From positions 29,392,908 through 29,456,907 of the forward strand of contig CM054140.1 in the NCBI GenBank assembly GCA_028751875.1: a stretch of DNA of 64,000 bases. Reading direction: 5' to 3'. This document shows positions 21,877 to 34,156 of this stretch, piece by piece (within the stretch, counting starts at the first letter, position 1; each line of letters starts with the position of its first letter). The position numbers and the translations under genes were made by a program. Under the pieces are notes generated by a model, which did not search any database, was not told the origin of the DNA, and was given only the letters and a program-made list of their open reading frames with translations. Source of the DNA: Rapana venosa. Its lineage: Eukaryota > Mollusca > Gastropoda > Neogastropoda > Muricidae.

Positions 21877-24800
21877 CCCCGTGGGACTCCCGGGGAATGC
21901 TTGCAAAGCGAGCATTGCAAGAATAGGATCCCTGCCCTCCAACCAGGCATGTCGTAAGAGGTGACTAAGGTGGAACCCTTCCTCCAGGTTGGGGGTTGGG
22001 CACAGGGCTAACAACCCTGTCCCGTAAAACCCCCCAGCAGAAACAGCAACAGAGAAAACTACTTTTGCGTGTGAAGGACCTCCCGGGTCCAGTTAGACTC
22101 GTATGAATGCTGATGGCCAAAGCCGAGAGGAAGCTACCAGCAGGATAAGGGAAGACCTGAACACCACCAAAACTAAGATCAGACTAGGACATTGGAACGT
22201 GAGGACGCTGTATGAGACGGGCAAGCTGGCACAGGTAACATCAGAGATAAGATTCAACCTCCATGTCCTAGGAGTGAGCGAGAGTAGATGGACTGGATCT
22301 GGGAGAATGAGAACCACCACTGGAGAAACCGTCCTCTACTCTGGGAGAGATGACGACCAGCACCATGAGGGAGTTCCCATCATCCTCAAGAAAGGCGTTG
22401 AGCGATGCTTTATGGAGTGGAAGCCCATCAACAGCAGACTGAGTGCGAGACTGAAGGGAAGGCACATCAACATCATCATCCAGTGCTACGCACCAACCAA
22501 CAACAGCAACGATGAGAGCAAAGACGACTTCTACCACCAGCTGCAGACAGAGACAGAGAAAGCCCCGCGCCATGACCTCATCGATATCATGGGGGACCTC
22601 AACGCCAAGGTCGGAAGCGACAACACCGACTATGAGAGAGTCATGGGAAAACACGGAGTGGGGAACAGAAATGACAACGGGGAGAGACTTGTGGAGTTCT
22701 GCGCCATGAACAACTTAGTGATAGGAGGGACCCTCTCCACGCACCAGGACATCCACAAGCTGACTTGGATGTCGCCAAATGGGAAAGACATGAACCAGAT
22801 TGACCATCTGATGATCAACGGTATGTGGAGACGATCTCTTCTGGATGTGAGAACCAAGCGAAGTGCGGATGTCAGGAGTGATCATCACCTGGTGACCGCA
22901 CACATCCAGATGAAACTGAAGAAGAACACAAGACCAACCACTCAAGCGCAATTTGATACCCAGCGACTGAGTCACCAACGTGAAGTCTGCATTCATCAAT
23001 CTGAGGAACAGATTCCACATCCTGCAGAACATGACAGAACAGCATGACATAGATACAACATGGAAGCAGATCTGTAAACTGTACATTGAGAGCAGCAAGA
23101 ACATCGGTCATCAAAAGAAGACTAACAATGACTGGATTCAACAAGAGACCCTCGATGCCATCAAAGAAAGGAGAGAGATCAAGAAGAGACTTCTGCAAGT
23201 AAAGTCTCCACAGCTACGAGAGAGGCAGGAAGAGTTGTACAGAGGCACACAGGAAAGTGAAGAGACTCGCACGCTGTGACAAGAGAGAAGCCATGAACCA
23301 GCTGGCAGCTGAGACAGAAGAGGCGGCGGCCCAAGGAGAGCAAGGGAGAGTCTCATCATCATCAGTCGCGTGACCTTGGCGGTCTTGGAGGAGACACGAA
23401 AGACGATGCCGTGGTAAGCCTCCTCCATCCATCTCGGTCCTCGGCTCTGTGCAGTAGTGCCGAGTCATTCATCCTGGTCCATTCTCTGATGTTGTCCATC
23501 CATGACTTGTTCTGTCTTCCCCTCTTTCTGCCACCTTCGAGTGTTCCCTGCAGTACTGTTTTTGGCAGAGTGTTGTGGCGGGTGACGTGGCCGAACCATG
23601 TCGGCTTTTTCTTCTTGACGATGGTGAGAAGGGGTTCCTGTAGACCTGCCAGCCGTGTTATTTGGCTCTTGACAAATTCATTGGTCTTTCTCTCCAGGAT
23701 ATGCCCAGCAGTTTTCTATGGCATTTTGTTTCAAATGACTGGATTCGCTTTGCTGTTTCAGCAGTCAATGTCCAGGTTTCACTTCCGTACAGCAGGATAG
23801 TCTGAATTAGGGCTTTGTAGAGCTTTAGTTTGATTGGGAAACTGATCTCTTTACTTTTCCATATGGTGGTGAGTTTTGTCATGGTAGATGTTGCTATGGC
23901 TAGTCTGACTTTGATTTCTGTCGTCGATCGCCCGTCCTTTGTGAGTGTAGCGCCAAGGTATTTAAAAGCCTCCTCCAGTTGCTGGCCGTTCATGTAAATT
24001 TTTAGCAGTGGCATTGCTCGTGCTGTTCACAAGTACTTTACTTTTCTCCGAGCTCACCTCCATCCCATATGCTCCAGCTCTGTTCTCAAGTCTGGTCGTA
24101 AGATCTTGCAGCTCTGTGTTACTTCCGCCCATGAGGTCAATGTCATCGGCAAACCGCAAGTTATTGAGGGGTCTGCCGCCAATGGAAATGGTAGAGTGGA
24201 AGTCATGGAGGGTCTCTCTCATAATGTTTTCCAAGAACAGATTAAACAGGACTGGAGATAAACGGATCACTAAGAAAGTATGCAAAATTTAAGAGGAGTG
24301 CTGGGGGAGCAATCAGGGACAGACGAGGGAAACTGATGACAACAGAGAAAGAGCAAGAAGAAAGATGAGCTGAACACTTCCAGGAAGTTCTCAACCGACC
24401 ACCACCTGACGAGACAGCCGGCATCCCAGAAGCTACAAAAGACTTGGACATTGATGTCAACCCCACAACAAAGGAAGAGATAGTGGCTGCCATCAAGACC
24501 CTCAAGAACGGCAAGTCACCAGGCCAGGACAACCTTGGTGCCGAACTGTTCAAGGCAGATTCTGAACTAGCAGCTGACATACTGCAACCGCTGTTCACAG
24601 CTGCATGAAAGAACGAGAAAGTACCTGATGATTGGACCAAAGGAGTGCTAGTCAAAATCCCCAAGAAAGGAACCCTGAGCAACTGCAACAACTGGAGGGG
24701 AATCGCTCTTTTGTCTGTGCCGAGCAAGATACCGGCCAAGGTCATCATCAGAAGAATATCAGATGCTGTGGACGATGCACTGAGGAAGGAACGAGCAGGG

Positions 24801-25935
24801 TTGAGGAAGCAACGAGGATGTATAGACCAGATATTCACGCTCAGAAACATCGAACAGTGCACAGAGTGGCAAAGACAACTGTACATGAATTTTGTGGACT
24901 TCGAAAAGGCATTTGACAGCATACACAGAGACAGCCTTTGGAGTATCCTTTGACATTATGGCATCCCATCGAAACTGGTACACCTTATCAAAAGTTTCTA
25001 TGACAACTTCAGATGCTCTGTGGACCATAGCAACACTGTCTTCGAAGTCAAGACTGGAGTAAGACAAGGACGTGTGATGTCAGCAGTTCTCTTCAATCTG
25101 GCCATTGATTGGGTGATGAGGAAGACGGAAGACACCCCAAGAGGGATTCGCTGGAGCTTGTTCTCAACACTAGACGACCTTGACTTTGCCGATGACCTGG
25201 CGCAGCTGTCCCACACACACCAACATATCCAGGAGAAGACCAGCATACTCCAAACATTCAGACAGCAAGTGGGGCTTCGTATTAGCACCAAGAAAACAGA
25301 CAAATGTTGCTCAATGTGAACACAACAGCCCCTGTGAAAGTGAATGGAACTGACCTGCGCCAGACAGACAAGTTCACATACCTTGGCAGCAGCATCAAAC
25401 CAGAGGGTGGCACAAAAGAAGACATCCACAACAGACTGGGCAAGGCCAGGAGTGTGTTTAGAGAGATGAACAATATCTGGAGATCAACTCAGTACAGCAC
25501 CAACACCAAGCTGAAGCTATACCAGAGCTGTGCTGTATCTACGCTCCTGTACGGTTCTGAGTGCTGGAGGAATCGATCCTTTCACACCATATGCCTCCAA
25601 AGAATTCTCTGGATCCAGAGATCTCCAATGAAGACCTACTATGGAGATGCAGGCAAGAAGACATGGGAGCCATCACCAGACGATGGTGGAAGTGGATTGG
25701 GCACATCCTCCGAAGAGACCCACAGTCAATCACAAGAACAGCATTGCACTGGACCCCAGAAGGAAGGAGAAGAAAGGAAGGCCAAAAGCAACGTGGAGGA
25801 GAACTGTAGAAAGTGAGATGAAGGCCATGCAGCACTCTTGGGGATCAGTGACTAGGTTGGCCCAGGATAGGCAGGGGTGGAAGCGCTTTGTTGCTGCCCT
25901 ACACACCACTGGGTGTAATGGTTAATGATGATAAC
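21877..25935 (+). mobile_element. Inner RTE-like retrotransposon, structurally near full length
   Basis: A 5' UTR at 21877-22102 precedes a long ORF segment at 22103-23047. This encodes an APE-type endonuclease: IRLGHWNVRTLYETGKLA, GVSESRWTGSG, CYAPTNNSNDES, MGDLNAKVGSDN and RSDHHLV near its end. The polymerase is spread over several frames after 24300: NWRGIALLSVPSKIPAKVI, NFVDFEKAFDSIHRDSLW, GVRQGRVMSAVLFNLAIDW, FADDLAQLS and WIGHILRR. The 3' end reads VAALHTTGCNG and ATGATGATAA. Without the 0.9-kb antisense insertion it measures about 3.14 kb, close to a usual RTE. It is flanked by a 9-bp target-site duplication. Frameshifts make it inactive. Confidence 0.88.
23348..24262 (-). mobile_element. 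Innermost RTE-like fragment inserted antisense
   Basis: The minus strand encodes a different RTE polymerase C-terminal half: RLSPVLFNLFLENIMRE, LRFADDIDLMGGSN (the catalytic FADD), YLGATLTKDGRSTTEIKVR and LLYGSETWTL. Its 3' end at the left carries a short (GATGAT) tail near 23352-23362. It is 5'-truncated at about 24262 and splits the inner element between its endonuclease and polymerase domains. No target-site duplication could be assigned. Confidence 0.82.
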
Positions 25936-25944
25936 GTAAGGATC
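25936..25944. repeat. Target-site duplication, right (9 bp)
   Basis: Second copy of GTAAGGATC, directly after the (ATG)n-like tail of the inner RTE. Confidence 0.75.
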
Positions 25945-26285
25945 AAGCTCAGTCGTGAGAAACTCGAGGATCCAAACATAGAAAACTTTTAAGCGACAAC
26001 AGGAGGAAAAAACGCAAACTGAAGTGGTACGGGTACGTTAACACAAACATCTGGACTATCCAAGACTGTCCTACAGGGAACAGTACAAGGAGGGAGACGA
26101 AGCTACATGAAATGATGGGAAGACGACATAAGAGAATGAACTAGCCTTGAGTGGAACAACTTGCTAAGGAAAGCTGAAAACTTGAGGAATGGAGGAAGCT
26201 GGTTGCAAAGTCTTCAGTGTTGCCCGAACTGTCAACTAGACTACAGGATAGGTGATGGTGAAGAGCAGCAGCAACTAACCCAGAC
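25945..26285 (+). mobile_element. Outer RTE-like element, right part (C-terminus)
   Basis: The outer element resumes with KLSREKLEDPNIENF. After an internal deletion that removes the polymerase core, it gives the C-terminal region KLKWYGYVNT, RRETKLHEMMGRR and EEWRKLVAKSS. A stop follows near 26240. Confidence 0.65.
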
Positions 26286-26289
26286 AAAT

Positions 26290-27910
26290 GTGTTTCGTTG
26301 TCATATTGTTGGAGGGTTTGCATCTCACAACAGGGCAGTTATTGCTCTAGACGTTGCGCGCAAAATGAGAGAAAACATTAAACAATTTTTTTTTGGGTGT
26401 TGCATATGAAAAGCTTTGTAAAGACTAAAAGAAGAAAAATGAGCAGGATAAATGGTGCTTCAAAACGCACCAAAAAAAAAGAGAAAAAGAGAGAAAAAAA
26501 TGAAAACAAAAGTGCAAAAAAAAAGTTGCCAAAGAAACACTTGATACAATGTTTTTTAATGCTTTACAATCTGCATTTAAATGAGGCAAAGTAGTAAAAC
26601 AAAATCATAATAGAATGAAAGGGTAGAGTGCCTGTTCATATGAATAGAAAGCAGAAAAAAAATGTTTACGGCTTTTTTGTTTTGTTTTTCCATGTGCACG
26701 TTAACCCTCTTAGTCCTGACCTGGGATTAGCCGGGATTAAATTATTGCCCCCCCCCTTCAGTCCCAACCTGGGTTAGCCGGGATTTACACACAGTTTTCC
26801 GTCCCCTCCCAAACACAAAAAAATATAGTGCAAGTTATAGTACGTTGTCTTATAAAGCCACCTGCTGAGTTTTGTTCTTGTAAACATTCAAGCTTCGTTG
26901 AAATAAATTATGGTTTACACCTACCCGATTTTAGGCCCAAAGTAATGAAAGTATATGAAATCTAGGGGCAATTTGTGTTAGAGAATCTGAATGCAAGAGG
27001 GTTAAACTATACAGAAAAATTGGACAGAATTTAGACAATGTTAAGGGATTTGTTTTTTTTTGCCCATATGTATTTTAAACTTTTTTTTTAATGAGATAAG
27101 CAGACTTATTGGCATCCTCAACACTGCCTACTGTTAGTTGCCCAAAGAAAAAATTAGTGGAATATGACATTGACATTTGATATTTGAATCAGTATCTATT
27201 ACGTGGTAGATTGTTCATTTCAAATTTGATGTGAATTGATTTTAAGTGAATGTTTGTTTTTCATTGTGTGTTGAAAGGGTTTATGTCGTGTTTGGTTGTT
27301 GTCGTTTGTGTGTGTGTGGAGAGGGTTGTTGTTGGGTGGGGGGAGGGGGAGACATGAGGTTGGAAGGAGAGGCAAGGAAAGGAAAAGTGGTTGAGAAGGG
27401 GCATGGATACATACACATTTAGAGGAGTGGGGATAGAAAAAGAGGGTTTGGACTGGAAGTGGATCTTGATTGTGTGTGGGTGTATGTGTTGGTTGTGAGA
27501 GGGTTAGTGTTAAGTGGCTACTCACTAACTGTAGTGAATTTGAAGATAGGCAGGTCTGAAAATGATCTGTGCTGTTTATGTTTGAGCCACCTCTGATATA
27601 GGCTAGTTGGATTTAAAAAAAAAAATTGTATAAGGGAGTTTTATATTTCACAAAACATGTAATGTTTGTGTGGGTTTTTTTTTTTTTAGTGAGATGTGTG
27701 TGTAGGGTAGTTGTGGGGTGGAGACATCAGGTAGGAAGGAGAGGCAAGGAAGGGAAAGGGGTGTTTAGGAGGGGCAGGGATGCTCATTTAGAGCAGTGAG
27801 GATATTAGAAAAGAGGGGTGGCTAAGTTTTTCTTCATGCTATATTGTGGGCTCCTTTTTTTCTTTAATGGGTTCAACTTGTTCAGAAATGTAGAGTTGAC
27901 ATTTGACGGT
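26290..27910. other. Unassigned AT-rich sequence with GT/GA-rich patches
   Basis: Contains a repeated patch (GAAGGAGAGGCAAGGAARGG at 27362 and 27736) suggesting an old local duplication of about 370 bp. No gene. Confidence 0.4.
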
Positions 27911-27913
27911 TAG

Positions 27914-28105
27914 GAGGGAAGTGGTAGGATGGTTTAGGCATTCGTCGGCAACCAAAAAAGAAAAGCCGTGAAGTTCTGGGCTCGATTCCCAGCATGACTG
28001 GAAAATTGAACTGAATGTTAAGTGTTTCGGAGGAGACTCTGAACCACTTGGACCTGTGTACTTAACAGACTTAATGCATAATATCAAAAGAACCCATGAC
28101 AGTTA
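27914..28105 (+). mobile_element. tRNA-derived SINE, family 5
   Basis: A-box-like GGATGGTTTAGGCATTCG and B-box-like TCTGGGCTCGATTCCCAGC about 60 bases on, then TGTTTCGGAGGAGACTCTG in the body. Only one copy in the window. Confidence 0.45.
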
Positions 28106-28189
28106 AAAATCGGAAAGAGCAGGGAGGTACCTCCCACTTGTCCTGGCAAAATTGGTAGGTTCAATTCCTAACTGTATCCCTGTAGATAG

Positions 28190-28272
28190 AATTCAGCTAT
28201 CTTAATGGTGGGCAAAACTCGTCATATACTCAGAAATTTCACGATTAGTCAACCTCAGAACTCCAGTAAAAC
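28190..28272 (+). mobile_element. SINE family 1, 3' type b end fragment
   Basis: CTTAATGGTGGGCAAAACTC, CGATTAGTCAACCTCAGAAC and CTCCAG match the last 80 bases of the type-b end. Confidence 0.45.
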
Positions 28273-28619
28273 AAAACCAAAAAAAAGCTTTAAAAACCCA
28301 ACCCGCTTTGATGATAGTAAAACTGAAAATTTGTGGACGTTGAAGTCCAATGCTTCGCCTTAACTGTTGGTAGGACAGGTGATTCTGATTTAAAACTCCA
28401 TTCTATTGCGAGCTACACACCATTGTGTCTATAGCTACATACCAGTTGTCTTTGTGCCATTGTGTCCACATGCATTCTAACATTCAGACCAACAAACTGA
28501 CGGACAACCCTTGCCTGCTGTTAATTAACACTAACCCTAACCACAGTTCAACTCACCCTGGCCCCACATGTGGACACAAAAGGCAGGTGGATAACGGTAA
28601 AGCTGACACAATGGCTAAA

Positions 28620-28800
28620 GATTCTTTGGATGAGACTATAAAACGGAAGTTCTGTGTGCAAACACTTGCGGATAAACCTGTTCTCCCTTTCGGAAGCAAT
28701 TTCGAGCCATTAGGAATGGATGACAAAATTCATAAAACTGCAAGCACACAGGGACTATAAGTAAAAAAGCACATGACTGCTTATTCCATTTTCCTTGTAA
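28620..28800 (+). mobile_element. SINE family 1, 3' type a, head missing
   Basis: CTTTGGATGAGACTATAAAA in the central domain leads to GCACACAGGGACTATAAGTA and GCACATGACTGCTTATTCC. Confidence 0.58.
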
Positions 28801-28804
28801 TTAA

Positions 28805-29590
28805 AAAAAATTCTTTGGGGTCGGTGAAAGGAGGGGTGCTAGAATTTTAGGGTAAAATATGCTAGGAAGGCACAGTACTCAAATCCAGTATAACTCGGCC
28901 AAGGGGCCAGGGCCAGTGCTAACATTAGCACATGCTTTGCTTTTGCCATGTCCAAGTGTGGTCAGCTCCTGCTATAATTAGCGTCACCTGGGCTGGGATG
29001 GGATAGAATGGATAGTAGCTGAAAGTGGGGGAAACCAACAGCCATGAAGGGGGTGGTGGTGTTAGATCTGGTATATAGGGATGGGGAAAGAGGTGTAGCA
29101 ACTGAGGATGGGGATGGGGGGCAGGCAGTCGAGCTTTCTGATAAGGTTCAGGAGACCTGACTGGGTGGGGAGAATTTAAGAATAGTTCATTTAAAAAGTA
29201 GAGGGTGCTTGTTTTAGAATGTGATTAATTTGAATAGAGGGGGTTGGGGGGGGGGAGGGGGGGGGGCTGCATTTTAGCAAAAGATTGATTCAAAAATGGG
29301 GAAGGGGTGCTGGTTTTAAAAAGAATTATTGAATAATTAGGCAAAGATACTGGGAAATGGTTGAGATGCATTACAAAAAAGGGGTTATCAAAAGTGTAGA
29401 AAGTATGTTAAGGTCAGTGGGAATGAGTGTGTGGAAAAAGTGTGTGTGGAGGAAGGATTTGTGCTGCAGGAAAATCTAAAGCATGGTACCAGTGTATGCT
29501 ATATTGTGCAACCAGCTTAAAAGTTGCAGACCCCTCTGTGTGTGTGTGTGCATGTCTTTTTGTCTTTTTTTTTGGGGGGGAGGGGGCGGT
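28805..29590. other. Unassigned G/T-rich sequence
   Basis: Long purine-rich stretches and a G-tract at 29245-29270; nothing coding. Confidence 0.4.
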
Positions 29591-30707
29591 AATAAGTGAA
29601 AAGAATCAGTTAAAGAAATATCGTATATATTTTAAATAGGGTGTGTGTGGTTTAAAGCAATCATTTAAAATGCTGGCTTTGCAGCTGTAACCGATTTGAC
29701 TTTTTTAGTGTATATCCTATTCAATAAGCTGGCATTAGAAAAGGCATTTTCCCCCTTTTGTTTGTTTTGTGTGTGTGTGTGTTGGTTTTTTTAGATGTTG
29801 TACAAGAAAAATATTACTTTTCATGCTGTGTATTAGATTGCAGGCATGTTATATTGATGTCATTGTACCTTATTTCCTTTCCACCTACATGCTCATCGCC
29901 CAGTATGTTCTGAAATTCCAGTTTTCTAGCAGATCACTGTGATAACAATAATTATAGTACGGGTTGTCATTTTTTTTATTTTATCACCCCCAGCCTATTG
30001 ATGGACAACTTGCCTGCATCCCTCCTAGCAGTGTTTGATTTCCATTGTCAGCACAAATGGAGGCCACTGTATCACAACCTTATTTTTTGTCTTTTTGATT
30101 TTTTCTTGTTTGTTTAATCTGATAGAAAAAAGTGGGGAAAAGGTTTGAGGCCCCACAGTGTGATTACCCCCCCAAAAAAAAACACCACCAAAAAACCCAC
30201 AAAACAAACCCAAACAACCCTCACCCCCCCAAAAAATAAAACCCACCCTAAGAATAATGGAAAAAGATGAACGGAAAAGAATAAAAGATGAAATGAGCTA
30301 AGAAAAGAGGTTGGGGATCCCATAAAAAATCTGGTTGCATCTGCACAACAAAAGTGACAGATTTTACGTCAGTCGATGCTCATTATTTTTTATTGTCTGC
30401 TTGCTTGCATTTGGCCAACCTTTGTACTGTATGTGTTATGTACATTTGTACTTATTTTCTACAAGTATGGAGCTTCACTGCAAATGTGTGTGTTCTAAAA
30501 TTCCAGTTAGCAAATGTGAAATGTTTTCTAGCAGATCAATGTGATAACAATATAGTACGGGTTAGCAAATGTGAAATGTTTTCTAGCAGATCAATGTGAT
30601 AACAATATAGTACGGGTTGTCATTTTTTTTTTTTATTAAGCCATTCTTCTTGGTTGTACTTTTGTGCTCTCATGAAACCTGGGTTGTGTAAAACTAGCAA
30701 CTAGTTT

Positions 30708-30745
<38 letters not shown>

Positions 30746-31072
30746 CTTTCTGCAAACGTTGTATGAAATACTTAGCTGTATTGTTTTTTTTGCTTTAAAT
30801 CACTTTGTTCAAATTGGAGAAAAAACCTGCATTTCAACAAAAACTGCTGGTGGACAGCTTGTCTTCTATTTAAAGCGTTTATCACTTTTCTCTGTTAATC
30901 ACATCTGTGACATTTTGTATTGAAACATTTAGAATAGTTTTCTTGGACTTGATGACCAAAAGCTTGTTTTTGTATTCTTGCTTTTTTGGGGTGGGTTTTT
31001 TTGGTGTGGGGGGGGGGGGGTATTGGTTTTTTGATGTTCTTGATTTGAAGCACTGAGGGCAAAGTCAAGCAG
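29591..31072 (+). repeat. Tandem duplication, copy 1 (about 1.48 kb)
   Basis: It starts AATAAGTGAAAAGAATCAGT and ends CTGAGGGCAAAGTCAAGCAG. It shares with copy 2 long blocks such as AAAATGCTGGCTTTGCAGCT, AACTAGCAACTAGTTTAGCG and GGTGGACAGCTTGTCTTCTA. It additionally contains 29990-30480, absent from copy 2, and a 55-bp perfect tandem repeat (30508-30562 and 30563-30617). Confidence 0.85.
30508..30617. repeat. Perfect 55-bp tandem repeat, two units
   Basis: Each unit begins TAGCAAATGTGAAATGTTTT and ends ATATAGTACGGGT; no differences between the two. Confidence 0.85.
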
Positions 31073-31810
31073 TGAATAAGTGAAAAGTATCAGTTAAAGA
31101 AATATTGTATATTTTAAATAGGGTGTGTGTGGTTTGAAGAAATCATTTAAAATGCTGGCTTTGCAGCTGTAACTGATTTGACTTTTTTAGTGTAGATCCT
31201 TTTCAACAAGCTGGCATTAGAAAAGGCATTTCCCCCCCTTGTTTTTATGAATGTGTGTGTGCTTGGTTTTTTTTTTGATGGTGTATAAGAAAAATATTTT
31301 TACATTTCATGCTGTGTATTAGATTGCAGGCATGTTATATTGTGTCCTGGTACCTTATTTCCTTTTCACCTACATGCTCATCACCCAGTGTGTTCTAAAA
31401 ATTCCAGTTTTCTAGCAGATCAATGTGATAACCTGGGTTGTGTAAAACTAGCAACTAGTTTAGCGTGTGTGTGTGTTTTTGTGGTTGTAAACATTTTGCA
31501 AGCATTGTATGAAATACTTGGCTGTATTGATTTTTTGCTTTAAATCACTTTGCAAATTGGAGGAAAAAACCTGCATTTCAACAGACTGCTGGTGGACAGC
31601 TTGTCTTCTATTTAAAGCGTTTATCACTTTTCTCTGTTAATCACATCTGTGACATTTTGTATTGAAACATTTAGAATAGTTTTCTTGGACTTGATGACCA
31701 AAAGCTTGTTTTTGTATTCTTGCTTTTTGGGGTTTATTTTTTTTGGGGGGGTGGGGTGGGGTAATATTGGTTTTTTGATGTTCTTAAGTACTGAGGGCAA
31801 AGTCAAGCAG
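31073..31810 (+). repeat. Tandem duplication, copy 2 (about 0.74 kb)
   Basis: Same start (AATAAGTGAAAAGTATCAGT) and same end (CTGAGGGCAAAGTCAAGCAG) as copy 1, with scattered substitutions and an internal deletion. Divergence of a few percent indicates a fairly young duplication. No gene recognised in either copy. Confidence 0.85.
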
Positions 31811-33850
31811 TTTATTGCTGATGCTGCCCTTTTTCTTTGAATTGTAGATGGTAGAATTTGGGTGTTGTCAATTGCTGTTGTGCAACCCAGGATTACTTTC
31901 TCATAATGTTAGTCCAAACATAACGCTGCCCTGTCCTGAATGAATTGTGAAATGCTTTTTATTTTACATGTTCAGAAATGTTTTATGTTTTATTTGTAGT
32001 GTTTATTTTGGGGGGTTGAAATTTTAGTAGCATGTATCGATTCTTGATCATAACAACCTGAAGGATATGGCCTGAATCATGTCTTTATCGCCTTCATGTG
32101 ACATTCTTAGACAATGCTTTTGCACATTATCTGGTAGATACGTTTAAGCCGTGCAGTTAATACCCTCCACTTTAACAGTAAACTTCCCCCTCACCCTGTT
32201 TTTTTATCACTCCAGAGTTGAAATTACTTTTGTGTGCAATATTTTTAGAGTGCGTATGAAGCTGCTTTGAATTTTTTTACTTCCATGGAAGGGCATTTTG
32301 AAACCCTGTTTGCCAGCATGCAGTATGTTTTTTTTCTTCTTTTTTAGCTTTTGGGATGCAACTAACAGTAGTTTTGGTGCTCTATTGGTACATTTACTTT
32401 AAAAAAATGTTTTTGCCCTGAAACAAGTTGCTTGTTCTAGAATCCTACTTTGAAACATAGGAATGGGTATACATTTATAACCGAATTTACCTATGTGATA
32501 TGATCCAAACTTTTCTATCTGAATCGGTGGAGATAATTTTGTTCGATTTTAGATCAACAAAGTTTCTTGTTGAGCCATTGCTTCAATTTGTTCTGTATGT
32601 CGTATCATACTTGTACAAAATTGACAACTGTATACCTGAAGTTTCTAAGTCAAGTGGTGAGCACACACCACTGGCACCTGACTACCCAACTGACTTTTTC
32701 CTGATAACAATACAAGATTTGCACAGCGCCTCTTCTCCGAAACAAAAGCTATTTTGCACTTATTGGGGGTATCTGTACTTTCTGGCTGTAATTTTCCACT
32801 TCCTTGTTTAAAAAGCATTTTGGAGTGAACATGTCATTGATGTCTGAGATATGTCAAGTGATGATGTGATAATTAAAAAGCAAACAAGTCAGTGGGTGGG
32901 TCATTGTCACTGCTGGTCAGAGCATTGGGAAAAGCCTACCTCCCCCTTCAGCCAAAAAAGAGGCTGAAGTTAGGGTTGGGTAGCCGGCTCGCAGCTGAAA
33001 TAAAACAAAATGAAATGGAAACTTCAGGATTTAAAAATTGTCAAAACTTGATGAAAGAAATAAAAATGAAAAAAATACCCAAAAAATATTGACCAAGGTA
33101 GAGTTCCATTCATGAATGACTGTTTTAAGTGTAGAGTATGTACGCAAGATATTGGATGCACTCTGCACTTTAATCCTCACGCCTGTCTTTATCTTTCTCC
33201 CTTCTTTTTGTCCGTCTCGCCGCTCTCACATTCAAATGCACTCGACCAGTCAGATGTTTTGAAATGCCTGTCAGAAATAAAAATGCATGCACAAGATATA
33301 GATTCTTTACTGCATATCTTGGGCACATTCAATGGCCCCTTACAAAATGTAAATCTGTTCCCCACAACCTACAAAAAGTGATGAAAAATCATCTGAACAT
33401 GTGTCATCAGATTAATGGAGATCGAGTCTGCACAAGGCTTGATGTTGCTATCAAAATTGTTTGGATGATTTGGTGTTGAGATGCTCATCACTTCAGATAA
33501 CTGCCTAGCAATGTTGTTAGCCCATGTATTTTGTAAACTGAATTGGTAGTTAATGGAAAGTTGTAGGATGTTTTTTTAAAGGCACTTAGTGTCGAACTTT
33601 GTAGCACAAACACATCTTGGCAGAAAAGATGTTCTGAAAAAAGATACTCCGCTGCTACATCTCGTGTGATTTCTCTGTATGAGAAATGCATGAAAAATAA
33701 TTATGCCCTTAAACTGAGCCATGATCTGATAGCTGTTTACTTTCAAACTGAAGTTGTTATTGTTTCTCTGTAAATCTGAGTGGAAGGTTCAGTGTGACTA
33801 GGTTTACTGAAAGGTAGAGCAATATATATATATAAGATACGATATATATA
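31811..33850. other. Unassigned AT-rich sequence
   Basis: The longest open stretch (32500-32811, plus) has no recognisable domain or splice context. It could be intronic or 3'-UTR sequence. Confidence 0.4.
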
Positions 33851-33856
33851 ATTATA

Positions 33857-33903
33857 AGAGTATTTTTGATTATATTATATATATATATAATCAAAAATAC
33901 TCT
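33857..33903. repeat. Perfect inverted repeat, 19-bp arms
   Basis: AGAGTATTTTTGATTATAT is followed, after a short AT loop, by its reverse complement ending AATCAAAAATACTCT. It could extrude as a hairpin. No flanking direct repeat was identified, so MITE origin is unproven. Confidence 0.78.
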
Positions 33904-33979
33904 AATCATCCAATGAAGGGCAGTTACATCACCAACAGGCACATAACAATAGAAATCATAATCTCGAAAAGACAAAAAA

Positions 33980-34122
33980 GCTACGATTCATGTTTGTTTA
34001 AATATTGCAAGGTAACTTCAAATACAAAAAATCGCACACACTCCAATAATATATGCATACAATGTATACCATAGCTAAAAAAAAAATTGCATGCACTTGC
34101 ACAAATGCATGCGCTTGCACCC

Positions 34123-34156
<34 letters not shown>

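Noticed and set aside
22268..23468. Minus-strand ORFs opposite the RTE endonuclease
   Set aside because: Shadow frames of the plus-strand element; no domain recognised.
32500..32811. 103-codon plus-strand ORF as a membrane protein gene
   Set aside because: AT-rich composition, no start context, no splice partners and no recognisable family; chance openness is likely.
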